From positions 992,001-1,056,000 of the forward strand of contig NZ_VOAK01000011.1 of assembly GCF_007859075.1 (NCBI RefSeq): 64,000 nt of DNA, in the 5' to 3' direction. Under the pieces are notes generated by a model. That model was not told the origin of the DNA, made no database searches, and saw only the letters and a program-made list of their open reading frames with translations. Source of the DNA: Gemmobacter aquaticus (lineage in GTDB: Bacteria; Pseudomonadota; Alphaproteobacteria; Rhodobacterales; Rhodobacteraceae). The position numbers and the translations under genes were made by a program. Every line of letters begins with the position of its first letter. Position 1 is the stretch's first letter. Positions 19,779 to 28,527 of this stretch are shown in pieces.

Positions 19779-20666
19779 ATGGACTGGGATGATCTGAAGC
19801 TGTTCCTCGCCGTCGCTCGCGCCGAGAGCCTTTCCGGCGCCGGCAAAGCGTTGCGGCTTGACCCTGCGACAATCGGGCGCAGGATCGCCCGGTTGGAGCA
19901 CGACCTTGGCGCGCGGCTCTTTGCCAAAAGCCCGCAAGGCTATGCACTGACCGAAGAGGGCGCGCGCATCCTGGCCCATGCCGAGCGCGCGGAGCTTGCC
20001 GTGACCGGTGCCGCCGAAGAGCTGCGAGGCCGCGATCAGGGGCTGACAGGGCAGATCCGTATCGGTGCGCCGGATGGCTGTGCGAACTATCTTCTGCCGC
20101 AGGTTCTCGCCCGGATATGTGACGCCAATCCGGGCTTGGAGGTTCAGATCGTCGCGCTGCCGCGGGTTTTCAACCTGTCCAAGCGCGAGGCCGATATGGC
20201 GATTGCCGTCTCACGGCCTGTCACGGGGCGGATGACCGTGCAAAAGCTGGTGGATTATCACCTGAGCCTTGCCGCATCTGCCAATTATCTGGCGCGCAGC
20301 CCGGCGATCGGCAGCCTTGCCGACCTCTCGCAGCACCGGATCGTCGGGTATATCCCCGACATGATCTTCGACAAGGAACTGGATTACCTGAGCCAGCTTG
20401 GGGTGGACCATGCGGCCCTCGCGTCAAACTCGGTTTCCGTGCAGTTGAACTGGCTTCGGCACGGGGCCGGCGTGGGGGTTGTGCACGATTTCGCACGTCC
20501 CGCCGCGCCCGAGCTTCGACGCATCCTGCCAGAGGTCCGGCTGGAGCGCGCTTTCTGGTTGATCCGCCATGCCGATGACGGCCGGGTTCTGCGTCTCAAT
20601 CGTTTTGCGGATATTCTGGGGCAGGAGCTTCGCAAAGAAGTGGGGCGACTGGAAGCTGCCGCTTGA
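19779..20666 (+). CDS. LysR family transcriptional regulator, divergent from mmsA
   Basis: A 295-residue LysR-type regulator. The N-terminal winged helix (MDWDDLKLFLAVARAESLSGAGKALRL then DPATIGRRIARLEHDLG) is followed by a substrate-binding domain starting about residue 90 (LTGQIRIGAPDGCANYLLP). The first ATG in frame lies 99 bases upstream, inside the mmsA start region; the ATG at 19779 matches the usual N-terminus. Divergent placement suggests that it controls mmsA and possibly itself. The inducer is unknown; a valine-pathway intermediate is a reasonable guess. Confidence 0.92.
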   Translation: MDWDDLKLFLAVARAESLSGAGKALRLDPATIGRRIARLEHDLGARLFAKSPQGYALTEEGARILAHAERAELAVTGAAEELRGRDQGLTGQIRIGAPDGCANYLLPQVLARICDANPGLEVQIVALPRVFNLSKREADMAIAVSRPVTGRMTVQKLVDYHLSLAASANYLARSPAIGSLADLSQHRIVGYIPDMIFDKELDYLSQLGVDHAALASNSVSVQLNWLRHGAGVGVVHDFARPAAPELRRILPEVRLERAFWLIRHADDGRVLRLNRFADILGQELRKEVGRLEAAA

Positions 20667-20717
20667 CAGAAAATTGCGCAGGCGCAAGGCTTTCCACATC
20701 GAACTGAGGAGGAACCC

Positions 20718-21152
20718 ATGCACGTTGCGCAGATTCTGAAGGTCAAACCCGAAACGACGGTCATTACCGTTGTACCCGGGACCAGCGTGGCAGAGGTGGC
20801 ACATGTCCTCTCGATGCGCCGCATCGGTGCGGTCATCGTCTCCCCAGATGGCAAGCGCGTGTCCGGCATCGTGTCTGAACGCGATATCGTGCGCGAACTG
20901 GGCAAGCGCGGGCCGACCTGCCTTGGTGACGCCGTCGATACGCTGATGACCGAAAAGATCATCAGCTGCACCGTCTCGGACAGCACCCATGACGTGCTGC
21001 AGAAGATGACCGATGGTCGCTTCCGCCACATGCCCGTGATGGAGGGCGACACGATGATCGGCCTTATCTCTATCGGTGACGTCGTGAAGGCCCGCCTGAT
21101 GGAGCTTTCGGCCGAGAAGGACGCGCTTGAGGGCATGATCAAGGGCTTCTGA
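20718..21152 (+). CDS. CBS-domain pair protein
   Basis: A 144-residue protein made of two CBS domains (about 8-65 and 75-132), the module that binds adenine nucleotides. Typical segments are MRRIGAVIVSPDGKRVSGIVSERDIVR and GRFRHMPVMEGDTMIGLISIGDVVK. There is no enzymatic or transport domain, so it may act as a free-standing energy sensor or as partner of another protein. GAGGAGG precedes the ATG at 20718. A strong hairpin follows before coaD. Confidence 0.93.
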   Translation: MHVAQILKVKPETTVITVVPGTSVAEVAHVLSMRRIGAVIVSPDGKRVSGIVSERDIVRELGKRGPTCLGDAVDTLMTEKIISCTVSDSTHDVLQKMTDGRFRHMPVMEGDTMIGLISIGDVVKARLMELSAEKDALEGMIKGF

Positions 21153-21166
21153 TCCGCCATGCTGCA

Positions 21167-21198
21167 GCGCGGCGCTTTGCACTTGCAAAACGCCGCGC
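21167..21198 (+). terminator. terminator-like hairpin after the CBS gene
   Basis: GCGCGGCG / CGCCGCGC outer stem with an inner TTTGC/GCAAA pairing, followed by a short AT-rich run (AATATTGTT). Confidence 0.55.
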
Positions 21199-21237
21199 AA
21201 TATTGTTGCGTGCGCGCAGGGCTTATTGGGGGGCGGC

Positions 21238-21732
21238 ATGCGTATCGGACTCTATCCGGGAACGTTCGATCCAATCACATTGGGTCACGTTGATATCATC
21301 GAACGCGCCTTGCCCCTGGTTGATCGCCTGGTGATCGGCGTGGCGATCAACCGTGACAAGGGCCCGCTGTTCTCACTGGAAGAGCGGGTGGCTATGGTGC
21401 AGGCGGAGTGCGATGTCATCAGCGCCAAGAACGGCGGTGCCGAGATTGTCGTTCATCCGTTCGAAAACCTGCTGATCGATTGTGCCCGCGATGTCGGAGC
21501 AGGGGTGATTATCCGCGGTCTGCGTGCGGTTGCGGACTTTGAATACGAATTCCAGATGGTCGGCATGAACCGCGCGCTGGACTCCAGTATCGAGACCGTC
21601 TTCCTGATGGCAGACGCGCGGCGTCAGGCCATTGCATCGAAGCTGGTGAAAGAGATCGCGCGGCTTGGCGGCGATGTGTCGAAGTTCGTCAAGCCTTCGG
21701 TGCAGGACGCCCTTCTCAAGAAGTATCGTTGA
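21238..21732 (+). CDS. coaD: pantetheine-phosphate adenylyltransferase
   Basis: A 164-residue enzyme that joins ATP and 4'-phosphopantetheine to dephospho-CoA, the penultimate CoA step. The nucleotidyltransferase motif is YPGTFDPITLGHVDII; further signatures are the RGLRAVADFEYEFQM segment and the ASKLVKEIARLGGDVSKFV C-terminal segment. The ATG at 21238 (MRIGLYPG) is preceded by GGGGGGC; an ATG four codons upstream is disfavoured by family alignment. Confidence 0.97.
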   Translation: MRIGLYPGTFDPITLGHVDIIERALPLVDRLVIGVAINRDKGPLFSLEERVAMVQAECDVISAKNGGAEIVVHPFENLLIDCARDVGAGVIIRGLRAVADFEYEFQMVGMNRALDSSIETVFLMADARRQAIASKLVKEIARLGGDVSKFVKPSVQDALLKKYR

Positions 21733-21807
21733 AGGGCGGCCGCCCGGGTCGGGCCGCCCCTCGTGCCCCTGCTGCTTCCCCTTGATCGCCGCGGGCTATT
21801 GCGGCGC

Positions 21808-21975
21808 TCAGGCGCGGCCGTAGACCGCGTCAAAGGCGATGCGCTCGGCGTCGCCACGATAGATATCCAGATCCAGCGCCACATCGAGCGGCATGCGCGC
21901 GATCTCGTCCCGCGTCTTCAGGTACTGCGCACGCTTGCTGCGCGCTTCCTTGATGCGATTGAACAGGCTCGTCAT
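21808..21975 (-). CDS. DUF1127 small protein
   Basis: A 55-residue basic protein of the DUF1127 (YjiS-like) family: MTSLFNRIKEARSKRAQYLKTRDEIARMPLDVALDL, with the conserved Arg-rich N-terminal helix. In alphaproteobacteria members act in RNA turnover, phosphate and carbon metabolism; a binding role with RNA has been reported for some. The ATG at 21975 follows GGAAAG; a start five codons upstream would overlap that site. A LacI-type box (22049-22062) resembling those at the gap genes lies in its promoter region. Confidence 0.85.
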   Translation of the reverse strand: MTSLFNRIKEARSKRAQYLKTRDEIARMPLDVALDLDIYRGDAERIAFDAVYGRA

Positions 21976-22048
21976 TTTCTTTCCTTCCACATTCCGTGGT
22001 CATCTTGGACGGACCGTATGCCCGTCACCCGACAAACATGGGGCGGGG

Positions 22049-22062
22049 TGATTGCGCTAACA
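22049..22062 (-). promoter_or_regulatory. LacI-type box upstream of the DUF1127 gene
   Basis: TGATTGCGCTAACA, 12 of 14 matches to the palindrome TGTTAGCGCTAACA that also appears before both gap genes. Confidence 0.5.
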
Positions 22063-22111
22063 ACCCAGTGTCTGGAAAGCCTGATATGCACCTGTTGCAT
22101 GTCTTAGAGCC

Positions 22112-22140
22112 AAGAAGAAAGGGCGCCAGATGGCGCCCCT
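22112..22140 (-). terminator. intrinsic terminator of the gap operon
   Basis: GGGCGCC-loop-GGCGCCC stem followed, on the minus strand, by CTTTCTTCTT. Confidence 0.8.
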
Positions 22141-22167
22141 TGCTGATTTCAAACGGAAATCTGTGGA

Positions 22168-23169
22168 TTAGATCAACTTGCCCATCGCAACAGCCGTATC
22201 AGCCATGCGGTTTGAGAAGCCCCATTCATTGTCATACCAGGACAGGATCGACACGAATGTACCGTCCATGACCTTGGTCTGGTCCATGTGGAAGACGCTG
22301 GAATGCGGGTCGTGGTTGAAGTCAGAAGAGACGTTCTTGAACTTGGTAAAGCCCAGAATACCCTTCAACGGACCATTGGCTGCAGCCTCGATGGCGCCGT
22401 TCACCTCTTCGACCGAGGTGGCGCGCTTGGCGATGAACTTGAGATCGACGACAGACACGTTGGGCGTGGGCACGCGGATGGCGAAACCATCGAGCTTGCC
22501 CTTCAGCTCCGGCAGAACCAGACCCACAGCCTTGGCCGCACCGGTCGAGGTCGGGATCATCGACAGTGCCGCAGCGCGGGCGCGGTAAAGGTCCTTGTGC
22601 ATCGTATCCAGCGTCGGCTGGTCGCCGGTGTACGAGTGGATGGTCGTCATCATCCCTTTCTCGATGCCGATGGCGTCATGGAGCACCTTGGCCACCGGGC
22701 TCAGGCAGTTGGTCGTGCAGGACGCGTTTGACACAACCAGATCGTCCTTGGTCAGCGTGTGGTGGTTCACGCCGTAAACGATGGTCTTGTCAGCGCCGTC
22801 ACCGGGGGCAGAGATCAGGACGCGCTTCGAGCCGTTCTCAAGATGCGCGGCGCATTTTTCCTTGCTGGTGAAGATGCCGGTGCATTCCATCACCACATCC
22901 ACATCGCCCCAAGGCAGTTCCGCAGGATTACGCAGCGCAGTCACGCGGATCGGCCCACGGCCGACATCAATCCAGTCGGCACCGGTCGTTACCTCTACCG
23001 GAAAGCGGCCATGCACCGAATCGAAGCGCAGCAGATGCGCGTTGGTCTCCACTGGTCCAAGGTCGTTGATGGCGACCACCTCGATATCGGTCCGGCCCGA
23101 TTCAATGATCCCGCGCAGCACGTTGCGCCCGATCCGACCGAAGCCGTTGATTGCCACTTTTACCGTCAT
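22168..23169 (-). CDS. gap: type I glyceraldehyde-3-phosphate dehydrogenase, NAD-type
   Basis: A 333-residue GAPDH. It has the NAD-binding [14 protein letters not shown] start, catalytic cysteine in [11 protein letters not shown] and the terminal [13 protein letters not shown]. The second strand of the Rossmann fold ends VVAINDLG with aspartate 36, the residue that recognises NAD+ by excluding the NADP 2'-phosphate; this suggests the glycolytic isoform. The ATG at 23169 has GGAGGCG upstream. A near-perfect 14-bp LacI-type palindrome lies 51-64 bases upstream. It is third in a row with a small membrane protein gene and a paralogous gap. Confidence 0.97.
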   Translation of the reverse strand: MTVKVAINGFGRIGRNVLRGIIESGRTDIEVVAINDLGPVETNAHLLRFDSVHGRFPVEVTTGADWIDVGRGPIRVTALRNPAELPWGDVDVVMECTGIFTSKEKCAAHLENGSKRVLISAPGDGADKTIVYGVNHHTLTKDDLVVSNASCTTNCLSPVAKVLHDAIGIEKGMMTTIHSYTGDQPTLDTMHKDLYRARAAALSMIPTSTGAAKAVGLVLPELKGKLDGFAIRVPTPNVSVVDLKFIAKRATSVEEVNGAIEAAANGPLKGILGFTKFKNVSSDFNHDPHSSVFHMDQTKVMDGTFVSILSWYDNEWGFSNRMADTAVAMGKLI

Positions 23170-23219
23170 ATCCGCCTCCTGTGCCATGCACCTGTGCCGC
23201 CGGCGACTCGTGCCGCCGA

Positions 23220-23233
23220 TGCTAGCGCTAACA
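23220..23233 (-). promoter_or_regulatory. LacI-type (CceR-like) operator before the proximal gap gene
   Basis: TGCTAGCGCTAACA, 13 of 14 matches to the perfect palindrome TGTTAGCGCTAACA. CceR, a LacI-family regulator of central carbon genes in Rhodobacter, recognises a motif of this kind as I recall it. Confidence 0.6.
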
Positions 23234-23272
23234 TCAATGCTGCGACGCAAGATGCAACTGATTTCCGCGCCG

Positions 23273-23416
23273 TCAACGCCAGAATATCAGATATTCGGTC
23301 AGATCGATGATTCGGCGAGACAAAAACACAAGGACCTCTCCGCCGTTGGCAAAGAGGTCCAGCGCGACAAGCGCGCAAATGAACAGCCCGAGAGCTATCA
23401 GAAAGCGGTCGGCCAC
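23273..23416 (-). CDS. small membrane protein between the two gap genes
   Basis: A 47-codon gene starting GTG at 23416 and ending TGA at 23273. The product reads [20 protein letters not shown] followed by [20 protein letters not shown] and EYLIFWR. It is one hydrophobic helix, a short polar turn, then an amphipathic basic segment. GGGAGGGG stands just before the GTG, which lies 11 bases after the stop of the distal gap, so it is translated as part of the gap operon. I recall similar small proteins next to gap in related Rhodobacteraceae. Function unknown; a membrane tether or modulator for GAPDH is speculative. Confidence 0.65.
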   Translation of the reverse strand: MADRFLIALGLFICALVALDLFANGGEVLVFLSRRIIDLTEYLIFWR

Positions 23417-23427
23417 GACCCCTCCCG

Positions 23428-24432
23428 TTACTGGAGGAGCCGCCCCATCGCGCCAGCCACATCAGCCATGCGGCAAGAGAAGCCCCATTCGTTATCGTAC
23501 CAGGCCAGCACGCGGACGGTGCGGCCACCGACCACCTTGGTCTGGTCAGGGGCGAAGATAGACGAATGATTGGTATGATTGAAGTCGATCGACACCTTGG
23601 GTTCGGGATCATAGGCCAGAACCATGCCCATGTAGCCGGCGGCGGCCTCGCGCACGATCTCGTTCACGTCGTGAACGGTCACGTCCTTCGATGCCACAAA
23701 GGTCAGGTCCACGGCCGAGACATTGGGGGTGGGAACGCGGATGGCCGAACCGTCAAGCTTGCCCTTCAGTTCCGGCAGAACCTCGCCAATCGCTTTGGCC
23801 GCACCGGTCGAGGTGGGGATCATCGCCATGGCCGCGGCACGTGCGCGGTACAGGTCCTTGTGGCGGCGGTCGAGCGTGGGCTGGTCGCCGGTATAGCTGT
23901 GGATCGTCGTCATGATGCCGGATTCGATGCCGATCGCATCGTTCAGTACCTTTGCCAGCGGGGCGAGGCAGTTGGTGGTGCAGGAGCCGTTCGAGACGAC
24001 CAGATGATCAAGCTGCAACTGGCGGTGGTTCACACCGTACACCACGGTCTTGTCAGCGTTCTTGGCGGGTGCCGACACCAGCACGCGCTTGGCCCCGCGA
24101 CCGAGGTGAACAGCGGCCTTGTCGCGATCATTGAACTTGCCGGTGCATTCCAGCACGACGTCCACGCCTTCCCAGTCAAGCTCATCGGGGTTGTAGGTCG
24201 ACATCACCCGGATCGGGCCGCGACCCAGATCCAGCGAGTTGCCGTCAACCTTGACCACGCCGGGGAAGCGACCATGCACGCTGTCGTACTTCAGCAGATG
24301 GGCGTTCGTTTCAATCGGGCCGGTCGCGTTGATCGCCACCACCTGCACATCATTGCGCGCCGATTCCGCGATATGGGCCAGCGTGCAGCGGCCGATCCGG
24401 CCAAAGCCATTGATGCCGACGGTGATGGTCAT
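23428..24432 (-). CDS. gap: type I glyceraldehyde-3-phosphate dehydrogenase, GapB-like (probable NADP use)
   Basis: A 334-residue paralogue of the adjacent GAPDH, with catalytic cysteine in NGSCTTNCLAP and the same [13 protein letters not shown] end. The cofactor loop reads VVAINATG: alanine 36 replaces the NAD-selecting aspartate, as in NADP-dependent Bacillus GapB. The DQPTLDRRHKDL segment carries two arginines where NAD-specific enzymes have Leu-Pro, so it may bind the 2'-phosphate. A gluconeogenic or Calvin-cycle role is therefore likely. Two LacI-type boxes lie 90-125 bases upstream. First gene of the gap-small ORF-gap unit. Confidence 0.96.
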   Translation of the reverse strand: MTITVGINGFGRIGRCTLAHIAESARNDVQVVAINATGPIETNAHLLKYDSVHGRFPGVVKVDGNSLDLGRGPIRVMSTYNPDELDWEGVDVVLECTGKFNDRDKAAVHLGRGAKRVLVSAPAKNADKTVVYGVNHRQLQLDHLVVSNGSCTTNCLAPLAKVLNDAIGIESGIMTTIHSYTGDQPTLDRRHKDLYRARAAAMAMIPTSTGAAKAIGEVLPELKGKLDGSAIRVPTPNVSAVDLTFVASKDVTVHDVNEIVREAAAGYMGMVLAYDPEPKVSIDFNHTNHSSIFAPDQTKVVGGRTVRVLAWYDNEWGFSCRMADVAGAMGRLLQ

Positions 24433-24523
24433 GTGTATCCCTTCCGTTGATTCAGCCCGCGTTTGGGGGGCTATAGACCGGCGCTTCGCGGCGGCAAAGT
24501 AGAAAATGGTTATATTTTCAGTA

Positions 24524-24537
24524 TGTTAGCGCAAACT
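24524..24537 (-). promoter_or_regulatory. LacI-type (CceR-like) box A upstream of the distal gap gene
   Basis: TGTTAGCGCAAACT, 12 of 14 matches to TGTTAGCGCTAACA; with box B it also forms a larger 12-bp inverted repeat with one mismatch. It overlaps the likely -35 region of the gap promoter. Confidence 0.55.
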
Positions 24538-24542
24538 TGCAG

Positions 24543-24556
24543 TGTTTTCGCTAACA
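24543..24556 (-). promoter_or_regulatory. LacI-type (CceR-like) box B upstream of the distal gap gene
   Basis: TGTTTTCGCTAACA, 12 of 14 matches to TGTTAGCGCTAACA, 19 bases from box A. Between the divergent gap and DUF808 genes, so it could affect either. Confidence 0.5.
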
Positions 24557-24634
24557 GGGCGGCTGCATTGTGCATCTTTCCGCCGCAGCGCAGCTTCGCT
24601 AGTCTCTTCACGAACGCGAAACGGGAGAGATGGT

Positions 24635-25606
24635 ATGAGCGGTTTGCTCGCGCTGCTGGATGATGTGGCTGCAATTGCAAAGGTTGCGGCAGCCTCGATT
24701 GACGACGTGGCGGCGGCGGCTGCCAAGGCCGGTTCCAAGGCCGCAGGCGTCGTGATCGACGATGCGGCGGTGACGCCCAAATATGTCCATGGCTTTTCGG
24801 CAGAGCGGGAGCTGCCGATCATCGGACGCATCGCGCTTGGCTCGCTCAAGAACAAGTTGCTGGTGCTTCTGCCCGGCCTTCTGGCGCTCAGCTACTTTGC
24901 GCCATGGGTGATCACGCCACTTCTGATGCTGGGCGGTGCCTATCTGTGTTTTGAGGGGGCAGAGAAGGTCGTCCATGCGCTGGCGCCGCATGCAGATCAC
25001 GCCGTCGAAGAGGATTTTGACACCAAGGACCCTGCGCATCTGGAAGAGGAAAAGATCGCCGGCGCCATCAAGACCGACTTCATCCTGTCGGCCGAGATCA
25101 TGACCATCGCGCTGGCCGCCATTCCCGAAAGCTCACTGTGGATGGAGGCGATCACCCTTGCCGTCGTCGGCGCGCTGATCACTGGCGCGGTCTATGGCGC
25201 GGTCGCGCTGATCGTAAAGATGGATGACGTGGGCCTGCACATGGCCAAGGGCCGGACGGGTGCAGGGCGGGCCATCGGGCGCGGTCTGGTGATCGGGATG
25301 CCGAAACTGATGTCGTTCCTCTCAACCGTCGGGACGCTGGCCATGCTGTGGGTCGGCGGCAACATCGTGGTGCACGGGATGCATGTGCTGGGCGCGCATG
25401 AGCCCTACAATACCATCCATCACCTGGCCGAGCTTGCCGCCCATGCCGTGCCCGAGGGGGTAGCGGGTATCGTGGGCTGGCTGGTCACGGCAATCTGCGA
25501 CGGCATCCTTGGCCTGATCCTGGGCGTGATCCTGATCCCGGTCGCCACGCGCGTGATTGGCCCGCTGATCGCTGCTGTGACCGGCAAGAAGGGCGAGGCG
25601 CATTGA
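24635..25606 (+). CDS. DUF808 family membrane protein (YedI-like)
   Basis: A 323-residue inner-membrane protein of the DUF808 family. The N-terminus MSGLLALLDDVAAIAKVAAASIDDVAAAAAKAGSK-type segment is diagnostic, followed by DDAAVTPKYVHGFSAERELPI. Several hydrophobic helices then follow (LLVLLPGLLALSYFAPWVITPLLMLGGAYLCFEGAEK, then four more). Function unknown. The ATG at 24635 has GGGAGAG upstream. It is divergent from the distal gap gene and ends at a terminator. Confidence 0.93.
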   Translation: MSGLLALLDDVAAIAKVAAASIDDVAAAAAKAGSKAAGVVIDDAAVTPKYVHGFSAERELPIIGRIALGSLKNKLLVLLPGLLALSYFAPWVITPLLMLGGAYLCFEGAEKVVHALAPHADHAVEEDFDTKDPAHLEEEKIAGAIKTDFILSAEIMTIALAAIPESSLWMEAITLAVVGALITGAVYGAVALIVKMDDVGLHMAKGRTGAGRAIGRGLVIGMPKLMSFLSTVGTLAMLWVGGNIVVHGMHVLGAHEPYNTIHHLAELAAHAVPEGVAGIVGWLVTAICDGILGLILGVILIPVATRVIGPLIAAVTGKKGEAH

Positions 25607-25636
25607 GGGCGCGCGCAAGGTTTTGTGCAAGCCATA

Positions 25637-25662
25637 GCGCGCCACCTGCTGCGCGCCTTTTG
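25637..25662 (+). terminator. terminator after DUF808 gene
   Basis: GCGCGC-8 nt-GCGCGC stem followed by CTTTTG. Confidence 0.6.
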
Positions 25663-25718
25663 AGTGCATAGAACGTTAGCTTGGCAATAGACTGAGGGGA
25701 GGTCGCTCTGACCTGCCC

Positions 25719-26171
25719 TTAGTGTTCCTCGTTACAGCCAAGAACTCTATCAATGCGAAGAAGTACAGGAATGCCACGGTTCCTATTCATTGCACCTGGT
25801 TCGACAAAGTCCTGAAACTTGTACCGCCCGCCACGGTAGGTGATTGCGTATCTGCACCCCTCAACCAAGGCATCCACAATTGCTTCGCGCTTTCCGTCTG
25901 TATTTGACCAGGAACTTTCCGGAAATTTGAACGGGCCATAGTCGGTCAACACAACTCCGCAGAAACCGTCTGTTAGAGTAGCGGGAGCGGCGCTTCGCCC
26001 CTTAAACAACCCCGTGCGGCAGGATCTTGGCACATCCAGTTTATCTAAAACCGTGACCTCGAGGGATCTTGCTGGCAGGCATGTTCCACTTGAAGCACAT
26101 TTCATACCGATATTGGTCGCACTGAAAATTACCAATCCAATAAGGAAAGTTGATTTCTTGATTCCGGCCAT
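25719..26171 (-). CDS. orphan secreted cysteine-rich hypothetical protein
   Basis: I do not recognise this 150-residue protein. It starts MAGIKKSTFLIGLVIFSATN, a signal-peptide-like basic plus hydrophobic N-terminus, and the mature part holds six cysteines (CASSGTC, SCRTG, GFCG, EGCRY, GCNEEH), suggesting disulfides in the periplasm. The base composition is visibly more AT-rich than all neighbours, and codons such as AGA, ATA and TTA are common, so recent acquisition is likely. It stands alone between DUF808 and tkt. The ATG at 26171 is chosen because the hydrophobic segment follows it directly; an upstream in-frame ATG at 26216 adds a polar leader. Confidence 0.6.
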   Translation of the reverse strand: MAGIKKSTFLIGLVIFSATNIGMKCASSGTCLPARSLEVTVLDKLDVPRSCRTGLFKGRSAAPATLTDGFCGVVLTDYGPFKFPESSWSNTDGKREAIVDALVEGCRYAITYRGGRYKFQDFVEPGAMNRNRGIPVLLRIDRVLGCNEEH

Positions 26172-26247
26172 ACTTGTACTCTTCGTCGATCGACAATCAG
26201 GTTTGGGACTGCACAATGTCTAAGACAAATTGAGGGCGCATCAACGA

Positions 26248-26278
26248 AAAAAAGCCGCGCTTTTGCGCGGCTTTTTTA
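26248..26278. terminator. bidirectional terminator downstream of tkt
   Basis: AGCCGCGC-TTTT-GCGCGGCT stem flanked by seven A and six T residues. Confidence 0.85.
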
Positions 26279-26296
26279 TTCAACCATAGGTAGTTC

Positions 26297-28312
26297 TTAC
26301 AGCAGCGCTTTTGCGCGCTCCACAGTGGCCTCGGCGGTGATGCCGAACTCTTTGTAGAGCCGATCCGCCGGGGCCGAGGCGCCGAAGCTGGTCATGCCGA
26401 CAAAGGCGGCCTTCTGCTCTTTGCCGCGTTCACCCAGAAGCCAGCGATCCCAGCCCTGACGCACGCCCGCCTCGATGCCGATGCGGACCGTGCCTGCCGG
26501 CAGCACTTTCTTGCGATAGGCCTCGTCCTGCGCCGCGAACAGCTCCATGCAGGGCATGGAGACGACGCGGGTGCCGATGCCCTCGGCCTCCAGCATCTCG
26601 CGTGCCTTCATGGCGATCTCCACCTCCGACCCGGTCGCGATCAGGATGACCTGACGCTTGCCCGTTGCCTCGGCCAGAACATAGGCGCCGCGGGCGCTGA
26701 GGTTCTGGTTGGAATGCGTGGTGCGCACCGGGGCAAGGTTCTGACGGCTGAGCGCCAGCACCGAAGGCGTGGTCTTGGTGGACAGGGCCAGTTCCCAGGC
26801 CTCGGCCACTTCGACCAGATCGGCTGGGCGGAAGACCCAGGTGTTGGGGGTAGCGCGGCTGATCGCCAGATGTTCGACCGGCTGGTGGGTCGGGCCGTCC
26901 TCGCCCAGGCCGATCGAGTCATGCGTCATCACATAGACGACCGGCACCTGCATCAGGGCCGACAGGCGCATCGAAGGGCGGGCATAGTCGGTGAAGCACA
27001 TGAAGGTGCCGCCATAGGGGCGCACGCCGCCATGCAGCACCATGCCGTTCATCGCCGCCGCCATGCCATGCTCACGGATCCCGTAATAGACGTAGCGCCC
27101 CTTGCGGTTTGCCGGGTCAAAGGTACCCAGATCGGCGGTCTTGGTGTTGTTCGACCCGGTAAGGTCGGCCGAGCCGCCAATGGTTTCCTGCACCACCGGG
27201 TTCAGCGCGGCCAGCACCAGCTCTGATGCCGAGCGCGTTGCGAGCTTTTTGGGTGTCTCGACGGCGGCCTTCTTCACGTTGCGCACGGCGCTGGTGATCT
27301 TGGGCGAGGGGTCGCCTGCAAAGATGCGCTTGAACTCGGCCTGTTTGCCGGCGGGCAGGGTGGCCAGACGGCTTTCCCACTCGCGACGCGTGGCGATGCC
27401 GCGGGCGCCGATGGCCTCCCACGCGGCTTTCACATCGGCGGGGATCTCGAACGGGCCGTGATCCCAGCCATACACGGCGCGGGTGTCGGCGATCAGCTGT
27501 TTGTCGGTCAGCGCGCCATGGCCCTTGGAGGTGTCCTGCGCCGACGACCCAAGCGCGATATGGGTCTTGCAGGCGATCATTGCCGGGCGGGGCGATGCCT
27601 TGGCCGCAGTGATCGCCGCGTCGATTGCAACGGGGTCATGGCCGTCGCATTCGAACACGTCCCAACCGCTGGCCGCGAAGCGGGCCTTCTGGTCGGTGAC
27701 ATCCGAGAGTTCAACCTTGCCGTCGATGGTGATGCCGTTGTTGTCCCACATCACGATCAGGCGCGACAGTTGGTGTTTGCCGGCAAGCGCGATCGCTTCC
27801 TGGCTTACGCCCTCCATCAGGCAGCCGTCACCGGCGATGACATAGGTGTAATGGTCCATCACCTTGGCGCCCCAACGGGCGCGCAGCGATTCCTCGGCCA
27901 TGGCAAAGCCCACGGAATTGGCGATGCCCTGACCCAGCGGTCCCGTGGTGGTCTCAACGCCTTCCAGATGGCCGTATTCCGGGTGGCCTGCGGTGCGTGC
28001 GCCCCATTGGCGGAAGTTCTTCAGCTCGTCCAGCGTGGCCTGTTTGTAGCCCGTCAGGTGCAGCAGGCTGTAGATCAGCATCGAGCCGTGGCCTGCTGAC
28101 AGGATGAACCGGTCGCGGTTCGGCCACAGCGGCGCCGAGGGGTCAAAGTTCAGGTGCTTTTCAAACAGGACCGTTGCCACATCGGCCATGCCCATCGGCA
28201 TGCCGGAATGGCCGGAGTTTGCGGCAGCCACCGCATCAAGCGTAAGCACGCGGATGGCGCAGGCTTTCTTCCAGTGGTCGGGGTGCTGGGCGCGCAGGCT
28301 GGCGATATCCAA
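26297..28312 (-). CDS. tkt: transketolase
   Basis: A 671-residue thiamine-diphosphate enzyme moving two-carbon units in the pentose-phosphate and Calvin pathways. Evidence is the [13 protein letters not shown] start, the ThDP motif from GDGCLMEG to WDNN, the [19 protein letters not shown] segment and the C-terminal [11 protein letters not shown]. The start is a TTG at 28312 ([16 protein letters not shown]) with AAGGA eight bases before; no ATG fits the family N-terminus. It stands alone and near, but not in an operon with, the gap genes. Confidence 0.95.
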   Translation of the reverse strand: MDIASLRAQHPDHWKKACAIRVLTLDAVAAANSGHSGMPMGMADVATVLFEKHLNFDPSAPLWPNRDRFILSAGHGSMLIYSLLHLTGYKQATLDELKNFRQWGARTAGHPEYGHLEGVETTTGPLGQGIANSVGFAMAEESLRARWGAKVMDHYTYVIAGDGCLMEGVSQEAIALAGKHQLSRLIVMWDNNGITIDGKVELSDVTDQKARFAASGWDVFECDGHDPVAIDAAITAAKASPRPAMIACKTHIALGSSAQDTSKGHGALTDKQLIADTRAVYGWDHGPFEIPADVKAAWEAIGARGIATRREWESRLATLPAGKQAEFKRIFAGDPSPKITSAVRNVKKAAVETPKKLATRSASELVLAALNPVVQETIGGSADLTGSNNTKTADLGTFDPANRKGRYVYYGIREHGMAAAMNGMVLHGGVRPYGGTFMCFTDYARPSMRLSALMQVPVVYVMTHDSIGLGEDGPTHQPVEHLAISRATPNTWVFRPADLVEVAEAWELALSTKTTPSVLALSRQNLAPVRTTHSNQNLSARGAYVLAEATGKRQVILIATGSEVEIAMKAREMLEAEGIGTRVVSMPCMELFAAQDEAYRKKVLPAGTVRIGIEAGVRQGWDRWLLGERGKEQKAAFVGMTSFGASAPADRLYKEFGITAEATVERAKALL

Positions 28313-28527
28313 GTGGGCATTCCTTTGACAAGTCGGGCTCTCGGCACGTCTCCTAGCAGCACGACGGACAATATCCAAGCATGCCGGGCCGGTTCGGGGG
28401 GTGAAAAACCGCTCCAGGGGGCGCAATCCCGCAGCAGTTTGGGCTAAGATCGGAAAAACCGGCTAAGGCACGATTCGACAGGCGCGTGCCGGCACCGGTT
28501 CGGAATGGAAGTCAGAAGGCAGGACGC

